From Tsukamurella sp. 1534 (lineage in GTDB: Bacteria; Actinomycetota; Actinomycetes; Mycobacteriales; Mycobacteriaceae), in NCBI RefSeq assembly GCF_000312385.1, contig NZ_HE997626.1, positions 359,206 to 423,205 of the forward strand: a stretch of 64,000 nucleotides of DNA, read 5' to 3'. Positions within the stretch are counted from its first letter, which is position 1, and the number at the start of each line of letters is the position of its first letter. The position numbers and the translations under genes are program-made. Of the stretch, positions 54,440-62,972 are shown one piece after another. The notes under the pieces are model-generated. The model did not search any database. It was not told where the DNA came from and saw only the letters and a list, made by a program, of their open reading frames with translations.

Positions 54440-55789
54440 TCAGTTCGTCGACGAATCCGCCGAGTCCGAGGAGCCCTTCGCGCCGGAATCGGAGGAGGAC
54501 GAGGCCTTCTCCGAGGCCCCCTTCTCCGACGCCCCCTTCGACTCCGCGGAGGGAGTCTCCGCGGGCGCTTCCTTCGACGCGGTCGCGGTCTCGGCCGGGG
54601 CCTGCGTCTCCGTCTCCGGCGCCTTCGTGGCGGTCTCCTTCGGAGCCTCCGTCACGGTCGGTTCGGGAGCGGCCGTGGTAGCGGCGGCCTTGTCCTTCGA
54701 CGGGGCCGTGGTCGGCTCGGCCTTCGCGGTGGACGTGCCCGTGGCCGCGGTCGTCGGGGCCGCGGTGGACGTCGCGGCGGACGTCGGCGTGGAGGGAGCG
54801 GACTTCTTCGAGGTCGTCTCCTCGGTCGACGTCGACGTGGTCGGCGCGGAGACCACCTGTGCCGTCTTGTCCGCATCCGCCGACGTGGCCGCAACCGAAT
54901 CCGTCGAGGTCTCGGTGGGCTTCGGCGTGAGGCTCGTGATGAGCGCATCGATCTTGTCCGAAGCCGACTTCACCTGCGCGCCGGGGAATTCCGTGATCGT
55001 CGTGACCGACTTGGTGATGGCCTCGGTGACCAGAGTGACGGCGTCGCCGAACTTGCCCTGGAAGATCGCCTGGGGCACCGAGGTCAGCAGGCCGTAGAAG
55101 TTCTTGTAGATCGAGAGGCCGGCCTGGCCCGCGGCGTACGCCGTGGCGACGGGGATCCCCGCCACGTCGAGCGCGGCGGTGAAGGGGTTGGGTGCGGGCG
55201 CGGGCTCGGCGGCAGCGGCGGTCGTGGCCGCCTCCTCCTCGGTCGCCGGGCCCTTCCCCGTGAGGATCCAGTTCACCGAGTCCGTGACGGCGGTCTGGAA
55301 CAGGCCCGGCACGGAACCGAACTCACCCTTGAAGATCGCCTGCGGCACGGAGGTGAGCATCGTGTACCAGATGGTGTAGATGCCCTGGCCGGTCTGCAGT
55401 ACCCGGTACACACCCTGCACGGGGAGCCCGGCGAGGTTGAGCACATCGGTCACCGACTGCGGCACGGACGGCAGCTCGACGGCGGCCGTGTCGGCGCTCG
55501 CGGCGGCGGTCGCGGTCGACGCCACCGACTGCACGGCGCTCGTGGCGGCTCCGGCGCCGTCCTGGATCGCCTCGTCGGTGACCACGACGAGGGAGCCGAG
55601 GTCCGAGAGGGCCACCGGGGCGGTGTCCGCGGCGCCGGGCGCCGCGGCGAGGGTGGCGGGGTCGCCCACGGGCGCGGGTGCGGCGGCGGGCGCCGGGGCG
55701 GACGTCTGGGCGATGGCGCCCGCGACGGGGCCTATTGCGACCGCGGCAGCGACGACGAGCGCGGACAGGGACGTGGCCTTGCGATTCAT
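54440..55789 (-). CDS. secreted two-module protein with Ser/Thr/Ala-rich tail, porin-associated family member 2
   Basis: A 449-residue exported protein: signal peptide (MNRKATSLSALVVAAAVAIG ... AGAIA), Ala-rich linker, two homologous modules, then a 190-residue Thr/Ser/Ala/Glu/Lys-rich tail without structure. Module 1 has LAGLPVQGVYRVLQTGQGIY, WYTMLTSVPQAIFKGEFGSV; module 2 has VAGIPVATAYAAGQAGLSIY, FYGLLTSVPQAIFQGKFGDA. No family recognised. The tail is a good substrate for O-mannosylation by the Pmt of this window (inference). ATG 55789 follows GGAG; the longer open frame is not supported. It lies between two porin genes on the same strand. Confidence 0.8.
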   Translation of the reverse strand: MNRKATSLSALVVAAAVAIGPVAGAIAQTSAPAPAAAPAPVGDPATLAAAPGAADTAPVALSDLGSLVVVTDEAIQDGAGAATSAVQSVASTATAAASADTAAVELPSVPQSVTDVLNLAGLPVQGVYRVLQTGQGIYTIWYTMLTSVPQAIFKGEFGSVPGLFQTAVTDSVNWILTGKGPATEEEAATTAAAAEPAPAPNPFTAALDVAGIPVATAYAAGQAGLSIYKNFYGLLTSVPQAIFQGKFGDAVTLVTEAITKSVTTITEFPGAQVKSASDKIDALITSLTPKPTETSTDSVAATSADADKTAQVVSAPTTSTSTEETTSKKSAPSTPTSAATSTAAPTTAATGTSTAKAEPTTAPSKDKAAATTAAPEPTVTEAPKETATKAPETETQAPAETATASKEAPAETPSAESKGASEKGASEKASSSSDSGAKGSSDSADSSTN

Positions 55790-55891
55790 GTCTGCTTCTC
55801 CAGGGGTGCGAAAGGGTGCAGCGCCCATGACCGATCCGCGCAGTCGGTGGCGCCACGCCGACTGCGCTATTGCAAACGTCGAGAGAAAGAA

Positions 55892-55923
55892 CGAGGGCGG
55901 TGTCCGTGTGGACACCGCCCTCG
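55892..55923. terminator. terminator hairpin downstream of porin paralogue 2
   Basis: A 14-bp perfect stem (CGAGGGCGGTGTCC at 55892-55905 with 55910-55923) and a GTGT loop, 12 bp past the porin stop codon. Confidence 0.85.
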
Positions 55924-55935
55924 CGGTTGAAGCTC

Positions 55936-56637
55936 TTAGCCCAGGGTGAAGGGCTTGCTCCACAGGATCGTGGTGCCCTGCGAGTTGCCGACCTTGGTCT
56001 TCACCTTGGCGAAGAAGCGGGCCTGCGCGTAGCCGGCGCAGCCGTCGACACCGATGGTCTGGTCGTTGAAGGTCAGCGAGCCCGAGGAGCCCTTGAACTT
56101 GAACGAGCTGCTGGGATCGGCCCAGTCGGGCGAGACCTCTTCGCCGGCCTCCGGCCAGGTGGCGCGGTCGTAGGTCAGCATCTGCGTACCGATGCTGCCC
56201 GCGGACAGCTTGATCGACGCGCCGGTCGAGGCCTTCACGGACGGCTCGATGGTCGGACCGTTCATGCCGACCGAGGCGCCCGTATCGGCGTTGACGCCGG
56301 CGGTCACCTTCGCCGAGCCCACGTCCACCTGGCAGCCCACGGCGTAGCCGGCCGAGATGGAGCCGCCGTCGGCCTTGCCGCCGTTGACCTTGGCGGAGAC
56401 GACGCCCGAGACCCAGGCGTTGCGGGTGGTGGGCAGGGAGACCATGCCCGGCGAGAGCTTGGCGCTCTGGTTCTTGATCGACACGACGACGGTGCCGTCG
56501 CCCACCTTGTTGGTGGTGGAGTCGCTGGGGAGCGGGATGAACGTATCGGCGTTGGCCGCGCCCGTGGAGAGGGCGCCGCTGAACACCACGCCGGCGGCGG
56601 CCGCGACCGCGGCCGAGCGGAAGGCGAGCTTCTTCAT
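55936..56637 (-). CDS. MspA-family porin, paralogue 2
   Basis: A 233-residue porin with signal peptide MKKLAFRSAAVAAAAGVVFS ... AANADT. Family marks are VSIKNQSAKLSPGMVSLPTTRNAWVSGVVSAKVNG, AGYAVGCQVDVG, SAGSIGTQMLTYDRATWPEAGEEVSPDWADPS, LTFNDQTIGVDGCAGYAQARFFAKVKTKVGNSQG and FTLG at the end. ATG 56637 has AAGGAC upstream. Very close to paralogue 1 across the whole length, so a recent duplication separated by the two modular protein genes. It is 67 bp downstream of the third porin gene. Confidence 0.92.
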   Translation of the reverse strand: MKKLAFRSAAVAAAAGVVFSGALSTGAANADTFIPLPSDSTTNKVGDGTVVVSIKNQSAKLSPGMVSLPTTRNAWVSGVVSAKVNGGKADGGSISAGYAVGCQVDVGSAKVTAGVNADTGASVGMNGPTIEPSVKASTGASIKLSAGSIGTQMLTYDRATWPEAGEEVSPDWADPSSSFKFKGSSGSLTFNDQTIGVDGCAGYAQARFFAKVKTKVGNSQGTTILWSKPFTLG

Positions 56638-56704
56638 GAAAAGTCCTTCGGATGTCGCCGCCCGGTGGAGGGCGGGCAAGAGAGTCAGGTCAGTCGGATC
56701 AGGA

Positions 56705-57364
56705 TCAGCCGAGCGAGAACGGCGCGCCGTACAGGAAGCCCTGGATACGGTTGCTGCCCTTGATCTCGACCCAGGTCACGACACGAGCCTGCGCGTACCC
56801 CGAGCAGTGCTTGATGTCGATGTTCGAGTCCTTGACCGTCACGTTGTACGTGCCGGCCTTGGTGAACTTGATCGAGTCGATCGAGCCGAGCTGGTCCTTG
56901 CGCGCGTAGCCCGACGCACTGTCCGTCGCACCCGGGGTCAGCGGGACCTCGAGCTCGGGCTCCACACCGCCGAGGCTCGCGGACGGACCCTTCGAGTCCA
57001 AGCTTGCACCCGGGCCCGTCACGGAGATGCCGACGCCGATGGGGCCGGGGAACTGGCAGCCCACGACCAGGCCGACGCCCAGCTTGCCCTGGATGTCCTT
57101 GGCGTCCTTGGGCGCCTTGACCTCGACAGAGCCGTTGGAGGTGACCCACGCGGTGCGGGACTGGGCCGTGGCCATCGACGGCTGGATCGCCGAGGAGTTG
57201 CCGTTCGACTTCAGGACGACCGACCAGCCGTCCGGCGCCGGGACCGTCTTCTGACCGCTGGGCAGCGGACCCGCGTTGGCGGTGCCGGCCGTGATCGAGG
57301 CAGCAGCCGCCACCGCGACCGCCACGACGCCGGCGCGACCGGCGACCTTGCTCATCTTGCTCAT
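56705..57364 (-). CDS. MspA-family porin, divergent paralogue 3
   Basis: A 219-residue porin with signal peptide (MSKMSKVAGRAGVVAVAVAA ... TANAG). It keeps the family pattern in weaker form: NSSAIQPSMATAQSRTAWVTSNGSVEVKAP, LGVGLVVGCQFPGPIGVG, KDQLGSIDSIKFTKAGTYNVTVKDSNIDIKHCSGYAQARVVTWVEIKGSN, and the C-terminal LYGAPFSLG. The usual long hairpin with W-A-D is absent, so pore size may differ. ATG 57364 or 57355 can start it. First of the porin series on this strand; a CRP-type site lies about 385 bp upstream. Confidence 0.85.
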   Translation of the reverse strand: MSKMSKVAGRAGVVAVAVAAAASITAGTANAGPLPSGQKTVPAPDGWSVVLKSNGNSSAIQPSMATAQSRTAWVTSNGSVEVKAPKDAKDIQGKLGVGLVVGCQFPGPIGVGISVTGPGASLDSKGPSASLGGVEPELEVPLTPGATDSASGYARKDQLGSIDSIKFTKAGTYNVTVKDSNIDIKHCSGYAQARVVTWVEIKGSNRIQGFLYGAPFSLG

Positions 57365-57875
57365 TCGTTCCCCTCACCAGGAAATTATCTGTGTGTCGCC
57401 TCGGTCTGAGGCGTCGGCGAGCGACTCACCCAGTCGCAACCGCATCCCGAGCCATCTGTTCACAGCCCTGGACCACTTTCGGTTCCCCGCAGGCCTGAGG
57501 CGACCTTCGGTTCCGGGGCAGCATATCCTCAGGTTTCGTAGGCCCGCAACGGTTTCGGTCGATGCAATTCCGTTAGTGTAATTTTCGTTTTAAACATTCG
57601 AAATACATGACAAAGCCCGGGGCCAGCGGTTATTAGGGCACGCTTCCAGGCGTTTCGGCCACTGACCTGCACATAGGTTAGGGGAACCTTCCCCTGAGAA
57701 TTCACTCAGGCAACGCACGCGCGTAACCTTACTGTAAATCAAGAAAGACGTGACGCTCGTCACATGGCACCCTAAGGTGTCCGAGGTCACAGCACATCTT
57801 TGCAGACGCATGTTTTCAGGACGCGTACGGACAACGTAACCGGACCGCGGACCGTCGAACGCACAAACGCAACCT
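57365..57875. other. 511-bp spacer upstream of the porin series
   Basis: No supported gene. It is AT-richer than its surroundings around 57570-57620 and 57720-57750 and should hold the porin promoter. It contains a CRP/GlxR-type site at 57749-57764. Open frames crossing it have no homology that I recognise. Confidence 0.6.
57749..57764. promoter_or_regulatory. CRP/GlxR-type operator upstream of the porin series
   Basis: CGTGACGCTCGTCACA matches TGTGA-N6-TCACA except for the first base and contains the perfect inverted repeat GTGACG-CT-CGTCAC. Confidence 0.6.
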
Positions 57876-58088
57876 TCATCCCCCGTGGTGCGGAGGGCGG
57901 TTCTCCCGGTACCAACGCTCGGTGCGGTCACCGTCGGCGCCGGAAACGCCGGATGCCGCGCCCGGATCGGGCGCGGCATTCGGCAGATCGTCGCTCGTCT
58001 GCGTCGGAAGAACGTCGCCGAAGATCCGCGCGATCTCCCGCGCGGAGTACGTGCGGCGGCCCGGATCGGGCCTATCGGGCTTGGTCAT
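57876..58088 (-). CDS. small conserved protein ending in a PPHHGG motif, 70 aa
   Basis: MTKPDRPDPGRRTYSAREIA then RIFGDVLPTQTSDD, an acidic/Gly stretch, and DRTERWYRENRPPHHGG. The arginine-led IFGDVLP(x)TTSD and the W(x)3N/Q(x)PPHHG ending recur in short uncharacterised proteins of mycolic-acid actinobacteria. ATG 58088 overlaps the 3' end of the moaB2 gene by 17 bp on the same strand, so translation is coupled. The moaB2-pepD-mprBA set thus ends with this gene. Function unknown. Confidence 0.72.
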   Translation of the reverse strand: MTKPDRPDPGRRTYSAREIARIFGDVLPTQTSDDLPNAAPDPGAASGVSGADGDRTERWYRENRPPHHGG

Positions 58089-58704
58089 CCCCGCCCGCGA
58101 TGTGCCGGATCACGTGCGTCGCCAGCGGCGACAGCGTGGCCATCCCGTCGCGGATCGCCGCCCGCGAGCTCGCCAGGTTCACCACCACGGTGCTGCCCGA
58201 GACACCCGCCAGGCCGCGGGACAGACCCGCGTCCGGAGCGCCCGCGGCCAGGCCGGAAGCGCGCAACGCCTCGCAGATGCCCGGCAGCTTCTTGTCCAGG
58301 ATCTCCTCGGTGGCCTCCGGCGTCACGTCGCGGGCACCCACGCCCACGCCGCCGATGGTGACCGCCAGATCCACGCCGCCGATCACGGCCGTGTTCAGCG
58401 CGTTGCGCACCGCGACCTCCTCCGCGGGGACCACCACCACGGCGTCCACCTCGAAGTTCGCCTCCTCGAGCAGCTCGGTGACCAGCGTGCCCACCGACTT
58501 CCCCGCCTGCGACGAGACACCAGGCTGCACGTGATCGTCGACCACCACCACGAGCGCGCGCCCCGTCACCGAGGACCCGGCACCGTCGAGCGACGGCTCG
58601 TCCGCGATCGCCGGCGCGTCCAGCACCTCGTCAGTGAGCCAATCGGGCGCCGCAGCGCCCCTGCCCTGCGTCATCTCCACGGACATCTCCACCTCTTCCG
58701 TCAC
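58072..58704 (-). CDS. moaB2: MoaB/Mog-family molybdenum cofactor protein MoaB2
   Basis: A 210-residue molybdopterin-binding-fold protein: GRALVVVVDDHVQPG, SVGTLVTELLEEANFEVDAVVVVPAEEVAVRNAL, LAVTIGGVGVGARDVTPEATEEIL, and a C-terminal SSRAAIRDGMATLSPLATHVI. The TGG(T/V)G(x)(G/S)xRDxTPEAT motif places it with MoaB/MogA, which bind or adenylylate molybdopterin. An extra 40-residue N-terminal stretch is less conserved. Its start overlaps the pepD stop by four bases. Same order as Rv0984 after Rv0983, so it belongs to the mprA regulon operon by position. Confidence 0.92.
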   Translation of the reverse strand: MTEEVEMSVEMTQGRGAAAPDWLTDEVLDAPAIADEPSLDGAGSSVTGRALVVVVDDHVQPGVSSQAGKSVGTLVTELLEEANFEVDAVVVVPAEEVAVRNALNTAVIGGVDLAVTIGGVGVGARDVTPEATEEILDKKLPGICEALRASGLAAGAPDAGLSRGLAGVSGSTVVVNLASSRAAIRDGMATLSPLATHVIRHIAGGDDQAR

Positions 58705-60170
58705 CGGTCCAACCTATCGAGCGTCACCTGCGTGGTCTTCGGAGTCGTGCCGTTCGGCTCCGTGTACGTGACCGTCACCGTAGCCCCGGGCGGGTACGAC
58801 CGCACAGCCCCGATCAATCCGTACCCGTCCGTGACCTTCACGTCGTCGACCTTCGTGACCACCGAGCCGTTCGGGATCCCCGCCTTCGCGAACGCCCCCG
58901 TCGGGGACACCTCCGCCACCACCGCGCCCGGACGGTCCGCCGCCGGCCGCTGTGTACTCACCGAGACGCCGATCGCGGCGTGCGTCGCCTTGCCCGAATC
59001 CATCAGCTCCTTGCTGATCCGCTGCACCTGATTGGCCGGGATCGCGAAGCCCAGGCCGATGCTGCCGCCCTGCTGCCCCGTCGCGATGGACTGGCCGAGC
59101 GTCGCGATCGACGAGTTGATGCCGATCAGCTGACCGCTCATGTTCACCAGCGCGCCGCCCGAGTTGCCGGGGTTGATCGCGGCGTCGGTCTGGATCGAGT
59201 TGATCACCGTGGCCTGATCCGAATCCTTGCCGCTGGTCGCCACCGGACGGTTCAGCGACGAGACGATGCCCGTGGTCACCGTCCCCGCGAGCCCCAGCGG
59301 GGCGCCCACCGCGACCACGTCCTGGCCCACGGCCACCCGTGAGCTGTCCGCGAAGGCCAGCGGCTTGAGGCCGCGCTTCTCGGTCTGGATCACCGCGAGG
59401 TCCGTCACCGGATCGGCCCCGACGACCGCCGCGTTGCTCGTACTGCCGTCGGAGAAGGTCACCGTGAGCCGGCCGTTCCCGGCGACCACGTGGTTGTTCG
59501 TCACGATCCTGCCGTCCGCGGTGATCACCACGCCCGAGCCGGATGCCTCCGAGCGCCCCTGATCGTTGTCGATCGAGACCACCGAGGGCAGCACGTTCTG
59601 CGCCACCTCCTGCACCGACCCCTTCGGCGCGGGCTCCTGCGCACCGTCGCCGTTCGCGACGGAGATCGTCGACGTCTGCCCGTCGCCCCACACCAGGTAC
59701 GCGCCGGTCACCGAGAGCAGCGAGGCCACCAGCGCGATCGCCACGCCCAGGGCGGCCAGCGCGCCGATGCTCGGTCGACGGGGCGCCGACGGTGCCGGCA
59801 TCGTCTGGACCTGCCCCGGCCCACCCGGGTGACCGGGTGCTCCCGGCTGGCCCGGCTGCCCGTACGGCCCCGTCGCGCCCGGTAGGCCGACCTGGCCCGT
59901 CTGGCCCGCCTGCCCCGGCTGGCCCTGATACCCGGGCTGGCCGGGGTAGCCGGACGGGTACTGCATCGCCGCGTAGGGGTTCGAGTACTGCTGGGTGGGC
60001 CGGTACGTCTGCTGCGCGGGCGGGGCGCCCTGCGCCTGCGGGTGGGCGCCCTGCGGGGGCTGCTCCTGGCCCTGGCCCGACGGTGCCCCGCCGGGCTGCG
60101 GCTGGGGCTGCTGATCGGGCGTTCCCGGCTGGTCACCGGGTTGGTAGGGGTGCTGCGGACCCTCGGTCAT
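58701..60170 (-). CDS. pepD: HtrA-family serine protease PepD
   Basis: A 489-residue membrane-anchored protease. A Pro/Gln/Gly-rich cytoplasmic tail of about 130 residues (with GQPG/GYPGQ repeats) precedes one helix (IGALAALGVAIALVASLLSVTGAYLVW). The trypsin-like domain holds the triad: His in IVTNNHVVAGNG, Asp in VTDLAVIQT, Ser in AINPGNSGGALVN. A C-terminal PDZ domain (GVSVSTQRPAADRPGAVVAEVSPTGAFAKAGIPNGSVV) completes it. In M. tuberculosis PepD (Rv0983) processes exported proteins and limits the MprAB/SigE envelope-stress response. Located 70 bp after mprB. Confidence 0.95.
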   Translation of the reverse strand: MTEGPQHPYQPGDQPGTPDQQPQPQPGGAPSGQGQEQPPQGAHPQAQGAPPAQQTYRPTQQYSNPYAAMQYPSGYPGQPGYQGQPGQAGQTGQVGLPGATGPYGQPGQPGAPGHPGGPGQVQTMPAPSAPRRPSIGALAALGVAIALVASLLSVTGAYLVWGDGQTSTISVANGDGAQEPAPKGSVQEVAQNVLPSVVSIDNDQGRSEASGSGVVITADGRIVTNNHVVAGNGRLTVTFSDGSTSNAAVVGADPVTDLAVIQTEKRGLKPLAFADSSRVAVGQDVVAVGAPLGLAGTVTTGIVSSLNRPVATSGKDSDQATVINSIQTDAAINPGNSGGALVNMSGQLIGINSSIATLGQSIATGQQGGSIGLGFAIPANQVQRISKELMDSGKATHAAIGVSVSTQRPAADRPGAVVAEVSPTGAFAKAGIPNGSVVTKVDDVKVTDGYGLIGAVRSYPPGATVTVTYTEPNGTTPKTTQVTLDRLDR

Positions 60171-60240
60171 GAGACCGCCTCCTTACGTCGTCCAGACCAA
60201 CGATGCAGGCGCTGTCTGTGAGGTCGCTGTGAGCAGGATG

Positions 60241-61728
60241 TCACTTTCCCCGGCGCAGCAGCGTCCGGGATTCGCGCCGCACGACCTGCGGTGCCCGGCC
60301 GCCCGCGACGGGGCTGCCGGGCAGCTCGAACCGCACCAGCGCACCCCCCGTATCGGACTCCCCGACGGTGACGTTTCCGCCGTGCCGCTCCACGACCTGT
60401 TTGACGATCGCCAGCCCCAGGCCCGAGCCGGGCATCGAGCGGCTCGACATCGACCGGTAGAACCGCTCGAACACCAGGTCGCGGTCCTCCGACGGGATGC
60501 CGGGGCCGCTGTCCGCCACCGTCAGCGCCGCGCGGTCCACGCCGATCTCGGCGAGCGAGACCCGCACCACGGAACCGTCGGGCGAGAACTTCGCGGCGTT
60601 GTCCAGGACGTTGACCATGGCCCGGGCCAGCGCGCCCTGATCGCCGTACACGTGCCACGGCGAGCTGGTCACGTCGAACCGCACGTCGGGCCTGCGGCGC
60701 TCCACCCGCTCCACGGCCTTGAGCAGCGCCGGCTGCAGGTCGACCTCCTCGTTCACCGCCTCCGGGGCGTCCTCGCGGGCAAGGTCCACCAGGTCCCCCA
60801 CCAGCGTGCTCAGCTCCTCGACCTGCGCGATCACATCGTCGGAGAGCTCCTGCAGGTCCTCGTCGGGGATCGGCGGCGCGCCCGGCCGATGGGCCGCGAT
60901 GAGCAGCTCCACGTTGGTGCGCAGGCTGGTCAGCGGGGTGCGCAGCTCGTGGCCCGCGTCGGCGACCAATCGGGCCTGCCTGTCGCGGGATTCGGCGAGA
61001 GCCTTGAGCATGGTGTTGAAGCTGCGGGTGAGACGGGCCAGCTCGTCGCGGCCGGTGACGGGGATCGGCGCCAGATCGTCGGTCCGCGCCACCCGTTCCG
61101 CGGCCTGGGTGAGCCGCTGCACGGGTCTGAGCCCGCCGCGCGCGACGGCCGTGCCGGCGACGGCCGCGAGCACGATGCCGCACGCCCCCACCACGATGAG
61201 CACCGTCCCCAGCTCGCTGAGCAGCTTCTTCGTGGGCGTCAGATCCTCGGCCACCACGATCGTGACGCCGTTGTCCAGGCGCCGGGCCATCACCCGGTTG
61301 TCGCCGTTCGAGCGCAGCGACTCCGCGCTCTTCCCGGCGATCACCGCGCGCTCGTCGTCCCCCAGCGGGACGGCCCCCGAGTTGTACGGCGTCCCGTCGG
61401 GGTAGACGACCATCGTGCGGTTGACCGCCATGTCCGGCCGGAACATGAGCATCATCATCACCGTGGTGAACTGCGTGACCGGCGAGCTCATCGCCGGCGC
61501 CACCGAATCCACCTGCTGGTGCAGCCGATTGTCGACGTCCGCGTACATGGCCTTCTTGACCACGAAGAACGCCGACGCCGCCATGAGCGCCACCGCGATC
61601 CCCACCACCGCAGCGGCCAGCAGCGTCACCCGCCAACGGAAGCTGACGTTGCGGGTGATCGGGTTCGGGTCGCGCATCGGCCGCCGCTCCCGCGGCGGTT
61701 CCGCGCGCGCGTGACGGGGCACCGTCAT
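60241..61728 (-). CDS. mprB: envelope-stress sensor histidine kinase MprB
   Basis: A 495-residue sensor. Two helices (about 30-55 and 158-180) bracket an outside domain of about 100 residues; then HAMP (RPVQRLTQAAERVART), HisKA with VADAGHELRTPLTSLRTNVELL (phospho-His) and a HATPase domain (NVLDNAAKFS, DSGPGIPSEDRDLVFERFYR, GSGLGLAIVKQVVERHGG). The C-terminal tail is Arg-rich. It lies 16 bp after mprA, as Rv0982 after Rv0981. By homology it senses envelope damage such as detergent stress. Confidence 0.95.
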   Translation of the reverse strand: MTVPRHARAEPPRERRPMRDPNPITRNVSFRWRVTLLAAAVVGIAVALMAASAFFVVKKAMYADVDNRLHQQVDSVAPAMSSPVTQFTTVMMMLMFRPDMAVNRTMVVYPDGTPYNSGAVPLGDDERAVIAGKSAESLRSNGDNRVMARRLDNGVTIVVAEDLTPTKKLLSELGTVLIVVGACGIVLAAVAGTAVARGGLRPVQRLTQAAERVARTDDLAPIPVTGRDELARLTRSFNTMLKALAESRDRQARLVADAGHELRTPLTSLRTNVELLIAAHRPGAPPIPDEDLQELSDDVIAQVEELSTLVGDLVDLAREDAPEAVNEEVDLQPALLKAVERVERRRPDVRFDVTSSPWHVYGDQGALARAMVNVLDNAAKFSPDGSVVRVSLAEIGVDRAALTVADSGPGIPSEDRDLVFERFYRSMSSRSMPGSGLGLAIVKQVVERHGGNVTVGESDTGGALVRFELPGSPVAGGRAPQVVRRESRTLLRRGK

Positions 61729-61744
61729 ACCCGGGGCTCCACCG

Positions 61745-62431
<687 letters not shown>

Positions 62432-62463
62432 AAGTATCAGTCTTACCGAAGACGCGTAGGAAT

Positions 62464-62677
62464 TCCCTTAACGCCCCCTTTCCGCACGTCGCACCGTCGG
62501 GCACCGTCGGGGCGGCGGGGGCGGACCGTCGATGCTGCCGCGGGCGGCGGACCGTCGGGGGCGGCGGGCGGCGGACCGTCGGGCTCGAGGCGGCGGGCGA
62601 GGAGGGCCGGCGGGCGGGGCGGACCGTCGATGCTGCCGCGGGGGTGCCGTCTCCGCTGCCGCGGGGGTGCCGTCTCC
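62464..62677. repeat. GC-only low-complexity spacer with short tandem repeats
   Basis: Many copies of GGACCGTCG and GGCGG, and GCGGACCGTCGATGCTGCCG twice (62521 and 62619). It ends in a perfect 23-bp tandem duplication (62632-62654 and 62655-62677, starting GCTGCCGCGGGGGTGCC). No coding potential is supported. Confidence 0.7.
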
Positions 62678-62779
62678 CAGCCGGGAGAAGGCAACCCCCA
62701 CACGATTCGCCCTCCCCCATGAAACTGAGACCGCGACACCCAAAAACAACCGGGACACCTTCCCCCGGCTGGGAGACGG
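62670..62779. repeat. dispersed palindromic repeat, copy B
   Basis: About 110 bp with 23-bp terminal inverted repeats (62670-62692 and 62757-62779, 21 of 23 matching; the right end contains CCGGCTGGGAGACGG). The core is almost identical to copy A at 12083-12193. Its right end is also the first part of the 43-bp tandem repeat. Confidence 0.85.
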
Positions 62780-62972
62780 AAACCCCGCGAAGCGACTCCA
62801 CGACCCCCCGGCTGGGAGACGAAGCCCCGCGAAGCGACTCCACGATCACCTCGGCTGGGAGGCGGAACCCCGCGAAGCGACTCCACGATCACCTCGGCTG
62901 CGAGACGGAGCCCCGCGAAGCGATTCCGCGATCAATCCGAAGACAGCCCCGGCGAAGCCGCTCCCCGATCAT
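62766..62972. repeat. 43-bp tandem repeat, four full units and a decayed fifth
   Basis: Units start at 62766, 62809, 62852, 62895 and (degenerate) 62938. Each begins CGGCTGGGAGACGGA and continues CCCCGCGAAGCGACTCCACG, then a GATCACCT end. Period is exactly 43 bp, not a multiple of three, so it is not a protein repeat. It runs into the stop codon of the next gene. Confidence 0.9.

Noticed and set aside
57590-57979. 129-residue open frame upstream of the porins
   Set aside because: No homology or start signal. It crosses a promoter-like AT-rich region and overlaps the small PPHHGG gene in another frame.
62766-62972. CRISPR array
   Set aside because: Units are contiguous 43-bp copies without unique spacers, and no cas genes are near.
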